Of a DNA stretch of 64,000 nt, positions 50,401-58,528 are shown in pieces. A program made the translations under genes and the position numbers. How positions within the stretch are numbered: position 1 is the first letter of the stretch; the number at the start of each line of letters is the position of its first letter. Source of the stretch: a virus; IMG/VR virus record IMGVR_UViG_3300018065_000011, positions 124,001 through 188,000 of that record, one strand, 5' to 3'. The notes below the pieces were generated by a model, which had not been told where the DNA came from, ran no database searches, and saw only the letters and a program-made list of their open reading frames with translations.

Positions 50401-50919
50401 GCGGGGCTCGGGGTCACGGAGTCGTTGCTGTCTGGCGAGTCGAGCTACAGTGGCGACCGCATCAATCTGGAGGTCATCAACGTCCGCTACATGCTCATGC
50501 GTGAGATCGTTCAAGATCTCATCGAGGAGTATTGCTTCAAGCCCATGTGCGCGAGGATGGGCTTCATCGAGACCGTCAATGGCAGGGATCAGGTCGTCTA
50601 TCCGAAGCTGAGCTTTACTCGGCTTGCGCTTCGGGACAATCAGGACACCTACGACGCACTCTACAACCTCTACTCGAAAGGCTCGATCCCGGTTTCGACC
50701 ATTCTGGACCTTCTCAACATCGATCCAGAGTCGGCGGCGGAGGAGTTGGAGCGCGACTTCGCGACCTTCCAAGACGCGACGTTCAACGAGGTTCTCCGCG
50801 GTGCCTACTCCAGCGTGGGAACCAAGCTGGCTGACGATACCGACTTCACGGAGATGATCGCCAAGCGGCTTGGGCTCAAGTACGAGCCGAAGGAGGAAGG
50901 CGGCGGAGGACGGTTCTAG
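47452..50919 (+). CDS. Portal protein with an intein
   Basis: The 1155-residue precursor has an extein of 621 residues. The first 60 residues are basic and unlike a portal; a later start (ATG 47641) is possible. A Gly/Ser-rich stretch is followed by a typical portal core: ELPQSLDEQRNYFRFFYRAD, PFVGQAIDLHTELPLSKI, a stem region, then RHMTPIRLVYAENMNQAQTE and NRELYAGLGVTESLLSGESS with INLEVINVRYMLMREIVQDL. It forms the ring through which TerL moves DNA. The intein (residues 371-904) sits between KDK and Cys of CRQAQTS, in the stem/clip region, so unspliced protein cannot assemble. Confidence 0.85.
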   Translation: MASPRKRVRARTCLRVTPKRRVIAGSADVPTNGDAQLVGRVPTRTDRREELSVGKPQPLIRGSMRSKIATCGGSAFSGYGGAGGVGGIGVSGGGSGVGSAGSSTLGSGGNFYSPELSTDFLELPQSLDEQRNYFRFFYRADPFVGQAIDLHTELPLSKIRLGRPEAKSKELGDQSLDFIKRWCKNIGLLHRLIEIVHEYNLLGEVFIFFEDRNPEMPEDIRVERKYVLPDEEGAELIEQAEERDNADERAADWMQANYEGWTAIRVLPPEQIHLEGFPFTDEKLIELIPDSKTKAIIEMAGNGDERAKEIVESMPADVVSAVTDGKNIPLNTNPKAGSFCYYMANKRSQYEPRGHSRLERCIRTLVYKDKCLLPGCLVWVRRKGIPQQVRVETIQDGEFLLTHKGRFRKAITGSREIEEDIVALAVEGIRRPLCVTRDHRVLVVEDGVERWIEAGELRPGQQLCEPSIDNGDRRRTFDLRKWWGNRHFAVQRRSLCGGETCIVDRHLSVCEVSEEDNTLYVTFSFPQDHVNRVGAVQGMRKLLEWLRDLERPTQVSYKALSEVTGISPVRLRNYAFTLRKRLGLRMDTTPVGAGPRKTTWHPAPPDAEVPDETQYHTLASGLCEVPLTEDVCYLLGAFLGDGAIWHSDCRFLNTCYVEWSFGGDAISLKVRDRIARIAGDLISDENLHFTPVMGEYDTESAIHYVRVEDELFARWVAEEMGVDCYTKRLPFWVFELADEQIKALLCGLLDTDGSLKVGLPSNDKTVEISVELANATLIDQLHLLCNRVGLVSYVGQCTRSATSITRRWKTKSGMREKTYTYPEATYYSLRSTDYSSVREWSRGSVKGEETEWVERKYTWRSRFDHNRLTRRITGVERIPYTGTVYSFDVEEDESHTGGGLLLHNCRQAQTSIASRHMTPIRLVYAENMNQAQTEALRDQIDLALQDPDYSIVTNFQVTWEEMTPQGRLLELSGEYELINRELYAGLGVTESLLSGESSYSGDRINLEVINVRYMLMREIVQDLIEEYCFKPMCARMGFIETVNGRDQVVYPKLSFTRLALRDNQDTYDALYNLYSKGSIPVSTILDLLNIDPESAAEELERDFATFQDATFNEVLRGAYSSVGTKLADDTDFTEMIAKRLGLKYEPKEEGGGGRF
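48562..50163 (+). mobile_element. Intein in the portal protein (LAGLIDADG type, 534 residues)
   Basis: It starts CLLPGCLVWVRRKG and ends GGLLLHN before Cys+1. Block B is CVTRDH. LAGLIDADG motifs are YLLGAFLGDG and LLCGLLDTDG. It is the longest intein here; extra sequence around residues 85-250 includes a possible DNA-binding helix-turn-helix (YKALSEVTGISPVRLRNYAF). Its DNA is visibly more AT-rich than the extein, indicating recent transfer. Confidence 0.92.
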
Positions 50920-50924
50920 GCTGA

Positions 50925-50957
50925 TAGATAGCCTATCTAAGCCCTCTATCGAGGGCT
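50925..50957 (+). promoter_or_regulatory. Palindrome and hairpin abutting the start of the 1510-residue gene
   Basis: TAGATAG-C-CTATCTA (50925-50939) is a perfect dyad containing the CCTATCT motif. AGCCCTC-TATC-GAGGGCT (50940-50957) is a perfect 7-bp hairpin whose last base touches the ATG at 50958. No Shine-Dalgarno site is free between hairpin and start. It could be a terminator for portal mRNA or a translation gate. Confidence 0.5.
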
Positions 50958-53900
50958 ATGTTCTCAGCCGCCAAAATCGCCAAACGTTACCTGCAACGGC
51001 AGGCGAATGGCAAGAAAACTGGCTACCGGGACAGCGTGGGATTGTTCATTCCGCTGCCCGCCGCTCTCGCCAGGCAGTTTCCGTCACTCGGCACTGAGGA
51101 CCGTTCGCCACCGCACACCACTTTCCTGTTCGTAGGTGACGTTTCGGAGGACCGGGAAGCTGACTTTCTGAGGGTTTTGAGCGATGCGTTCCAGGGCGAG
51201 GGCTGGCCCAGGGTCAAGGCCACGCTGGGCGATCTCAACTACTTCCAGCACACCGACAAGGGGCGGATCGTTCCTCACGTGGCCGTGAAATTCGGTCAGC
51301 CGATGGCTGAGTTACGGGACCGGGTGAAGAATCGCTTGGAGGAAGCGGGTTTCGAGGTCAAGGACTCGTTTCCCGTCTACATGCCGCACGTCACGTTGGA
51401 TTACACGCCTGGGTTTGACAAGCCGTACAAGGGGGACGTGCCGACCGGTACGTGGGAGTTTGATGAAATGGAAGTGTGGGGCTTGCCCAAGGTCCACAAA
51501 GTCAAGTTTGGGTCCGCACTCCAGAGCAAGCTGGGTGCTCAGAAAAGGAGTCCTCGGGACATCCCCACGAAGGCGCAGCTTGACTTTGATGGCACGTTCT
51601 CCCACTGGCAGAAGTCAGCGTTTGTCGCGGAGTCGGGTTGGGATGCAGCGGACAACCATCGATTTGTGCTCTGGCCGGACAACAGAGATGAGGAGACGTT
51701 TCTCAACGGGCCAGTGCGGTCGCTATTCGAGGACAGCGGGTACTTCACCGGGCGTGTCTGGAGCGACACACAGAAGGAACAAGGTCGTCCGCTCGGAGTC
51801 GAGGTCCATGGGGAAATTGCCAAACGTGTTGCCAGGCAGTACTTGGCTCGCGTTCAGCCACTTGACCTACGGCAGATCGAGAAGTTTCGCAAGGACTTCT
51901 TGATGCTGATGAAGAACGCCAAGGTCGTGAAGGACTATAAACAGGCGTTGAAGTGGAAAGAGGCGGTCCAGACTTGGAGTGATCGGTTTGAGCTTTTCGT
52001 TCTTGATCGTCTTCGCAAGGCAATCAAAGACCTGAGATTTCAGAGGCGAATTACCCAAGGTGATGCAGACTATTGGGACAAGAAGATCGGGCACGAGGTC
52101 TGGGATTTGCATCTCGACTTTCGTGTTCCTCTAGAGCGCTACGAATTTGTGGTCAAGTATGATCCGAGGGCGTCTAGAGAGGGGCTGTTTGCGCAGCTAC
52201 AGCGCGAGCTTCCAAAGTGGGAAGGGCGTGTGCGTCGCTCAGCGCGCAAAGCATGGCGTGTGCTCAAGGACTTTGCGGAGTGGTACTCGCGAATCTCTGA
52301 AACACCGCTGGGCGTGGATATCCCTGAAGAGGAGCGGGTAAGCATTGAGGGTCTTCCGGTAACAATCAGAGGTTTTCCGACCGACTCCTCTGAGATGTAC
52401 GCCGACTTTTTGGAACGATTTAAGGTAGGTCTGAAACGCTACAAACAGCGTGCCAGACAAGCGCTTCCGCTTCTGCTCCGCGGTCAGCTTCCGTTGGTTG
52501 TCGATTTCCGTGCGAGGCTCGATGAAGCGGGGGTCTACGAGCACGACCACATCTCCATCAATCCTACTTCGGCGGAGCGAAATCCAGGCGCGCTGGCTAA
52601 GACCATTGCGCATGAGATGGGGCACCACGTCTACAAGACGTACTTGAGCAAAACCGCTCAAGACTTCTGGTCTCGGGCGATTTCAGGAAACTACGGAACG
52701 CTTGATCTCAACGAAGTTGCTCGTAGGTACGGAGGCGACAAGTTTCTCTACGATAACGAACGGATCAAGAAAGAGAACCCGTTACTTTATCTTCAGATCC
52801 AAGGGCTGTGGCACATGCCGGAGACCAAGCGCGTATTCGATTACGTCTTGGGCATGGATGACTTGAAGAAGTACCTCGCAGAAGGCGGCACGGCCAAGTT
52901 TCGGGTCCACGGCAAGCCGATCACGGGATACGCCCACAAGAATAAGGAGGAAGCGTTTTGCGAGGCTCTGGGCATGCTCGTCGGTTACGGACCACGCACC
53001 GTACTGCCGGAGGTTCGGTTGTGGCTCAAGACGATTCTGCCCCAGATCAAGATCGCACGCCATTCCGTGAGCCAGTGCATGCACAAGGGCTGCAAGAAGG
53101 CTCCAGAGATCGAGTGTATCTGGGCTGAGGGCATCGGCCATGCGTGGTTTTGCAAGCCGCACTTCAAGGAGTGGTCCACCAAAGGGGACGGGAAGGGAGA
53201 GGTCTGTAGGCAATGGGAGATCGACGGAAAGGCGGGAGAGAAGAAGTGCGCTGGTGATGGAGAGTGTTTCTATCCAGGCCAGCGCGTGAAGATCGGCCCT
53301 TATACAGACGGATCTTGGAAGGATGGCGTTGTCTTGAAGTTGGAGCGATACGACATCCTCAATCCAGATGTTCTGGTGCGAGATGACGAAGGCATTGAGG
53401 ACTGGGAGGACCAGGACAGCTTGGTTCCCTTGGAAGGACCAGACGCTAGGGCAGATCCCTCTTTGAAGACAGCCAAGCCAAGCGATAGCTGGCTGGCGCT
53501 GAATCCCGACGTGCTCTACCGGGCCGAAGAGGAGGATGAGGAAGTGACGGCGGAGGATCTCGTAGCCGAAGCCGCGCGGTTGTTGGGAGTTGCCAAAGCC
53601 GGACCCGTTGTGGATAGCACGGAGTGGAACGAGGACGTGGCGTCGTTCCTGAAGATCGCTCCGCCCGTAATGCGCGTGGCTTTCCAGTACAGGCTCAAGA
53701 CGGCTGGATGGTGGGCGATTCAGCCGGGCAAGCCGGGCATCAACCCTCCGCCAGTCGACAAGGGTGGCTTGATGAACGCCATCCCAGGCACGGACCCGAA
53801 CGAAGGGGCGCTCTATGGCGGGGATCGTCCCGCGGACATCCTGGGTGACGCCATGCGGGATGTGGACCGAGAGTATCTGCTTGCCTGGGGCCGACCGGCG

Positions 53901-55490
53901 ACCCGGACAGAGCTAGAAGAGGCATGGAATTTCGTGATGGGTCCGATTCTGGAGGACGGGAGCTTCAACTACGGAAGCAAGTCGGAGCCGTTGAACCAGT
54001 GGCTCATCGAATTTGCCGAGTGGTTGGGGAAGAAACCCAACGAGATCATGTTCTGGAGCGACGATCTGTGGCATGCGTTGGCGCGGCTGTGGAAAGAAGG
54101 GAAAGGTCCCGCGCACCTGGAGGCATACCGCAAGGAGTTGCTGGGGGTCTGTGAGGACTCCAAGGGGTTCGGCGAGCACGCCACGCTTCGTTCAGAAGAC
54201 CTGGCAGAGAGGCTCCAAGCTCGGGTCTCGGTCATCCATGATGAGACTTTCCGTGGTGAAGATACTTTGGAAGGAGACCAGGAGCCGGAGATCTTCATTG
54301 GTCGGGTGGCTTCCCAGCACTTGGCTCTGAGTGCGCACCGACGCTCGATCGCGTTGATGAAGTTTCTGTCCGAGACTGCGAGGAGCCTCGGCGTAGCGAA
54401 GCATGTCTACGTGGTGGGTGGCGCGGTACGAAACTTCGTCATCGAGCGGCCGATCAAGGATCTGGATCTCGTGATCGACTCCATGTCGGCCGGGCGCGAC
54501 TCCGAGTGGTTTGCCAAGGAGTTAGCGCGTCGGATCCCAGCAGCCACAAACCTCAAGACGAATCAGTACGGGGTCGCCATCCTCACTGTGAGCGGAGATT
54601 GGGAGCTAGATGGCGACAACATGAAGGGTGAGGTCATAGAGATCGCCAACGCCCGTAGCGAGTCCTACGCCAAGGGTGAGGGGAAAGGCTACAAGCCTTC
54701 GGAGGTACAACCGGCGACCATCGAGCAGGATATACGAAGGCGCGACTTTACAATGAATACATTGATGTGGCGCCTGCTGGACTTGGCGAAGGGGCCAGAC
54801 AAGGCCGAGATCATCGATCTTACGGGGTGTGGTCTGAAAGACCTGAAAGAGCGTTCGGTCAAATGCCCGGCCGACCCCAACAAGACGTTCTCAGATGACC
54901 CCACGCGCATGTTGAGGGTCATTAAGTTTACGGGGAAGTACGGCTTCAAGATCCCGCCAGACGTAGCGGCTTCCATCAAGCGCAACGCACGGAAGATGAA
55001 GCAGATGCCCTGGGAGGCCATCGGCAACATCTTGGTCGGAGACATTCTCAAGGAGCCTACCGCCCGCAAGTCACTACGTCAGATGAAGGAGCTTGGGCTG
55101 CTCGACGTGGTGAGCGAGATGATTCAGGAGAAGCGACCGTTCGCCACGTTCATGGCGAACCAACTCAAGCGCGACCGACGGGTGCAGCTTCTCCTCGATC
55201 TCATGGATCTCGGTCTCCCAGCGAACACACCGCTCCACTTCCTCACGCCCAAACAACGGCAGTGGCTTCGCGAGACCACGGTGAGGATGCCAGAGGATGA
55301 GGCGAGCAAGTTTGCAGACAGGCTGATCAAGCCTCCGGTGGACAACAAGAGAGTCATTGACGAGTTGATGCTGCCGCCGCCAGAGCGAAGCCGCATCAAA
55401 CCGTTAGCTCGCGAGCTAATTCTGGCTGACCCGAAGCTGGCTGACGATCCCCGAAAGCTCACGGATCTGGTGGTCAAGAAGTGGAAGTGA
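50958..55490 (+). CDS. Giant multidomain protein: 2H phosphodiesterase, HExxH metallopeptidase and CCA-type nucleotidyltransferase, separated by tag-A segments
   Basis: This is a 1510-residue protein. Tag A (KIAKRYLQRQ) is at 6-15. A 2H phosphodiesterase/LigT-like domain follows with His53 (PHTTF) and His144 (PHVTL). A second tag (RVARQYLAR, 290-298) precedes a helical region and a metallopeptidase helix with HEMGHH (His552) and a downstream KEEAFCEALGM. Cys-rich and SH3-like segments follow (about 700-840). A third tag (RVASQHLAL, 1116-1124) precedes a class II tRNA nucleotidyltransferase/poly(A) polymerase domain with VVGGAVRN, KDLDLVID, IRRRDFTMNTL and DPTRMLRVIKF. These are separate enzymes in one chain. 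Virion location, and cleavage near the tags, is inferred from layout and position after the portal. Confidence 0.82.
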   Translation: MFSAAKIAKRYLQRQANGKKTGYRDSVGLFIPLPAALARQFPSLGTEDRSPPHTTFLFVGDVSEDREADFLRVLSDAFQGEGWPRVKATLGDLNYFQHTDKGRIVPHVAVKFGQPMAELRDRVKNRLEEAGFEVKDSFPVYMPHVTLDYTPGFDKPYKGDVPTGTWEFDEMEVWGLPKVHKVKFGSALQSKLGAQKRSPRDIPTKAQLDFDGTFSHWQKSAFVAESGWDAADNHRFVLWPDNRDEETFLNGPVRSLFEDSGYFTGRVWSDTQKEQGRPLGVEVHGEIAKRVARQYLARVQPLDLRQIEKFRKDFLMLMKNAKVVKDYKQALKWKEAVQTWSDRFELFVLDRLRKAIKDLRFQRRITQGDADYWDKKIGHEVWDLHLDFRVPLERYEFVVKYDPRASREGLFAQLQRELPKWEGRVRRSARKAWRVLKDFAEWYSRISETPLGVDIPEEERVSIEGLPVTIRGFPTDSSEMYADFLERFKVGLKRYKQRARQALPLLLRGQLPLVVDFRARLDEAGVYEHDHISINPTSAERNPGALAKTIAHEMGHHVYKTYLSKTAQDFWSRAISGNYGTLDLNEVARRYGGDKFLYDNERIKKENPLLYLQIQGLWHMPETKRVFDYVLGMDDLKKYLAEGGTAKFRVHGKPITGYAHKNKEEAFCEALGMLVGYGPRTVLPEVRLWLKTILPQIKIARHSVSQCMHKGCKKAPEIECIWAEGIGHAWFCKPHFKEWSTKGDGKGEVCRQWEIDGKAGEKKCAGDGECFYPGQRVKIGPYTDGSWKDGVVLKLERYDILNPDVLVRDDEGIEDWEDQDSLVPLEGPDARADPSLKTAKPSDSWLALNPDVLYRAEEEDEEVTAEDLVAEAARLLGVAKAGPVVDSTEWNEDVASFLKIAPPVMRVAFQYRLKTAGWWAIQPGKPGINPPPVDKGGLMNAIPGTDPNEGALYGGDRPADILGDAMRDVDREYLLAWGRPATRTELEEAWNFVMGPILEDGSFNYGSKSEPLNQWLIEFAEWLGKKPNEIMFWSDDLWHALARLWKEGKGPAHLEAYRKELLGVCEDSKGFGEHATLRSEDLAERLQARVSVIHDETFRGEDTLEGDQEPEIFIGRVASQHLALSAHRRSIALMKFLSETARSLGVAKHVYVVGGAVRNFVIERPIKDLDLVIDSMSAGRDSEWFAKELARRIPAATNLKTNQYGVAILTVSGDWELDGDNMKGEVIEIANARSESYAKGEGKGYKPSEVQPATIEQDIRRRDFTMNTLMWRLLDLAKGPDKAEIIDLTGCGLKDLKERSVKCPADPNKTFSDDPTRMLRVIKFTGKYGFKIPPDVAASIKRNARKMKQMPWEAIGNILVGDILKEPTARKSLRQMKELGLLDVVSEMIQEKRPFATFMANQLKRDRRVQLLLDLMDLGLPANTPLHFLTPKQRQWLRETTVRMPEDEASKFADRLIKPPVDNKRVIDELMLPPPERSRIKPLARELILADPKLADDPRKLTDLVVKKWK

Positions 55491-58400
55491 CGACTCCCAT
55501 GCGTGTCGCCGGCATCTTGGCCTACCCGCCAAAGATGCGACAGGAGATCCTCGATTGGGTGAAGTCGCTATATGCCACATGGGCTGCAACGAGAGCCCGT
55601 GTGGAAATCAAGGGGCACAAGGAGGATATCAAGGAATTCAAGGCTGATCTCAAGGAGGCAACGACTCCAAGAGAGATTGAGCGGCTCAAGGATCGTATCG
55701 AGGTACGACAAGAAGGCATCGACAAAGCGAGCAAGATTCTGAAGGAAGCCATCCGCGATGGTGCGAAGGGCCGTGGTCGGAAAAAGTCCAAGCGTGACTT
55801 CGTGACGGACCTGGGGGGGATGCCGAAAAACTACCCGATCGAGCAGTTGCAGCAGGAGATACCCAAGATTCGCGTCGGGGTGGAGTTTACAGGCCAGCCC
55901 GCTCCGCGAGAACGCGCTGTCCACGGCACGTGGAACGGCAACACCAAGAAGTTGAGGATTCTGCTGCACGGTAGAGCGCCTGACCAGATCTTCAAGTACC
56001 GCGAAGCTGCTCGGACCATGGACACGATCATCAAGCATGAGCTTCGGCACATGGTCCAGCAGATGTTCTTCCAGTTTGAAGCGGAGTTGATGGAGAGGAA
56101 GATTCTGGAGCGCGGCAAGAGCTGGGAGAAGCTGAGCCCGAAAGAGCAAGAACACATCCGCAAGTCGCTGAGCCGAGGTGCGCCAAAGGAGTACGAAGTT
56201 GGCAGCTTTGCGCTCTATGAGGACGTTCCCAAGAATCTACAGTACTACCTACTGCCGCAGGAGTTTTTCACGTGGCTCGGTCAGAGCGAGGAGACGTTCT
56301 TGGATGAGGTTCGCACCATGCGGGTGGTTGGTGGTGAGAAGGACCCCCGACCCAAGAAGAAGGAGTTTGACCAGTTTGTAGGCAACCCGCGGCCGATCAA
56401 GTCGAAAGGCCGGGTTCTCAAGAAGGGCGACCCCATTGCCACGCATCCGTTCTTCGCGACTCTGTGGGAATACGACCGCAAGCGGTGGCAACGGGCAGTG
56501 CGTGAGTTGTGGAAGCGTGTGCAGAACAAGCTCGTCTTGCCGCCAACGAGATTGCCGTCTTCCAAGAGGGTAGCAGCGCGACACAAGACCGCCCGCATGG
56601 CAGAGCGGGTAGCGATTCGGCATCTGGTTGCCCGCGCTCCCATGAGCAAGCTGCTCGGGGACCTGATGGGCAAATGGGAGCTTCTCAACCGTAGCGTCGA
56701 TGAGGATCTGCAAAAGGGCGGGGTATCGCGGGCCGATTTCCTGGCCAACAGGTTCAAAGGTCTGGACGAGTACGACATTCGGTCGTTGCTCATGCGTCTC
56801 AAGTCTAGCGGCCGGGTCATTTGGCCGCACATGCTTCGGGCTGCCAAGCTCTGGGTCGAGTACCTGCTTCAAACCAAATCGATTCCGCGAGGCCAGGCGA
56901 AGAAGTTTGAGTTGTCGGCACGGCCCTTCTCTGCGGCCAAGCGGCCTCCACGAGACATCGTCGCGTGGCTTGAGAAGAACAAGGGCAAGTATCGCTACTT
57001 GGTAGACGCAGCCGGGTGGCCGGACAAGGTTGAGAATGGCATCGGGGGAGCAGAGGACTTGTTTACGGTCGGGCCGTTCAAGGTCCACAACACCGTGCGG
57101 GAGACGGGCGGTCAGCCGCGAACGTTGGCCTGGTACAACCCGAATGACGACAAGCTCTACCTACGACCGCATATCAAGGTGGGAGAGGGCGAGCTTCACA
57201 ATTTCCTGCATGAGTTGGGGCATCGCTATTGGGACAAGATCATGTCTCGCGATGTCAAGACGAAATGGGCGAATCACCACTCGATGATCAAGTACGGGCT
57301 TGGGCAGTACGAGCGGTCTAGACCCACAGATCTACCTGAGATTGGTGAGCCTCTTCCGATCCCCATGCAGGGCATGAGGCGCGGGGGTCCTCCGATAGTC
57401 ACCGATATCGATGATCGCTTCATCCACGTCTTGCACAAGCCAACTGGACGTGACGCCAAGATCAAGAAGCGGGAGTACTGGAAGTTTTTGGAGCGCCGAG
57501 CCAAACGGGGGCAGTTTCCGACCCCTTACGCCAGTACGAATAGGGAGGAGCACTTCTGTGAGGCGCTTGCCATGCACCTCCTCGGCAATCTGCCGGAGCC
57601 CCACAAGTCGATCTTCGACACGGTCGTGATCAAGGGTGAAGACCCTCCTGGGATGCCGGCAAAGGTCGCCCGGATGTACCTCGCCAAGCGGTTCACGCCG
57701 GAGGCGTGGAAAGAGTACAAGCGCAAGCACCCCAAAGCCGATCCGAAGCGACACGAGATTGTCCAGCCCGAGAAGGGGAAGGCTCCAAAGCCCAAGAAAA
57801 CGGTCCGGCAGAAGCTCGACCACGTGTTCACGAGCATCAAGGGGCTCAGCAAGTCGGTCGCCAAATCGGTTCGCGAAGCTCCCGAGAAGGTCCAGAAATT
57901 CATCGTGGACAAGAGTTATCGCGATGACGTGACCAAAGCAGCCGCCAAGACGATCAAGGAAGCCCCTGGAAAGATCAAGACCGCGGTCATCCAGTCCGGC
58001 AAAGCCGAGTTGAAGGCAATCTTCAAGGAGACTCCGCGCATCCTCGCCACGCTGGCGAAAGAACGACGCGCTCCCACGAAGGCAGAGGCAAAGACTCTTT
58101 ATGGAGTCGGTGTGTATGTGGCAGGGACGGTTCTAGCCATGACCACCGGAGGGCCGGCAGGCGGAGCGATTGGGCGAGTGGCCTTGGCCGGCGCTAAAGC
58201 GTTCGGGCATAGCCTGAGCCTGCACATCGGCATCAAGGCCATGAACCAGTTTGCTGATGAGGGATTCCTGGCCTACGAAGCAGCCGAAAGTGTTGCTCAG
58301 GCAGGAGGCATTTCGGCGGTGCTTCCAGTCAGCACGAGTGCTCTTCCTGGTCTGGGTCAGATTTGGGATGCCGTGAGTAAGGTGGTGATGGCTTCGGAAG

Positions 58401-58528
58401 AGAAGTCCAAGTCCGAATCCGCGATGGATAAGATGATTGAGCAGTTGATCAGGATCATCGGGGAGGAGTTGGATAAGGGGCTCACGGACGATGAGATTGT
58501 GAAGATTCTGAAGGAGGAACGGCCGTGA
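55487..58528 (+). CDS. Giant protein with two HExxH metallopeptidase domains, tags A and C and a hydrophobic C-terminal region
   Basis: About 1013 residues. GTG 55487 overlaps the previous stop; GTG 55481 and ATG 55499 are alternatives. Domain 1: coiled-coil start, then HELRHMVQQ (His about 184), a zinc-peptidase helix. A doubled tag A (RVAARHKTARMAERVAIRHL, encoded about 56565-56630) leads to domain 2 with HELGHRYW (His about 575) and EEHFCEALAMHLLG, the third zinc ligand region. Tag A plus tag C (KVARMYLAKRFTPEAWKEYK, then RKHPKAD) follows near 57662-57766. A basic amphipathic region and a Gly/Ala-rich hydrophobic segment (VAGTVLAMTTGGPAGGAIGR) complete it. The peptidases might open the host envelope or mature the particle; unknown. 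Confidence 0.78.
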   Translation: MTTPMRVAGILAYPPKMRQEILDWVKSLYATWAATRARVEIKGHKEDIKEFKADLKEATTPREIERLKDRIEVRQEGIDKASKILKEAIRDGAKGRGRKKSKRDFVTDLGGMPKNYPIEQLQQEIPKIRVGVEFTGQPAPRERAVHGTWNGNTKKLRILLHGRAPDQIFKYREAARTMDTIIKHELRHMVQQMFFQFEAELMERKILERGKSWEKLSPKEQEHIRKSLSRGAPKEYEVGSFALYEDVPKNLQYYLLPQEFFTWLGQSEETFLDEVRTMRVVGGEKDPRPKKKEFDQFVGNPRPIKSKGRVLKKGDPIATHPFFATLWEYDRKRWQRAVRELWKRVQNKLVLPPTRLPSSKRVAARHKTARMAERVAIRHLVARAPMSKLLGDLMGKWELLNRSVDEDLQKGGVSRADFLANRFKGLDEYDIRSLLMRLKSSGRVIWPHMLRAAKLWVEYLLQTKSIPRGQAKKFELSARPFSAAKRPPRDIVAWLEKNKGKYRYLVDAAGWPDKVENGIGGAEDLFTVGPFKVHNTVRETGGQPRTLAWYNPNDDKLYLRPHIKVGEGELHNFLHELGHRYWDKIMSRDVKTKWANHHSMIKYGLGQYERSRPTDLPEIGEPLPIPMQGMRRGGPPIVTDIDDRFIHVLHKPTGRDAKIKKREYWKFLERRAKRGQFPTPYASTNREEHFCEALAMHLLGNLPEPHKSIFDTVVIKGEDPPGMPAKVARMYLAKRFTPEAWKEYKRKHPKADPKRHEIVQPEKGKAPKPKKTVRQKLDHVFTSIKGLSKSVAKSVREAPEKVQKFIVDKSYRDDVTKAAAKTIKEAPGKIKTAVIQSGKAELKAIFKETPRILATLAKERRAPTKAEAKTLYGVGVYVAGTVLAMTTGGPAGGAIGRVALAGAKAFGHSLSLHIGIKAMNQFADEGFLAYEAAESVAQAGGISAVLPVSTSALPGLGQIWDAVSKVVMASEEKSKSESAMDKMIEQLIRIIGEELDKGLTDDEIVKILKEERP

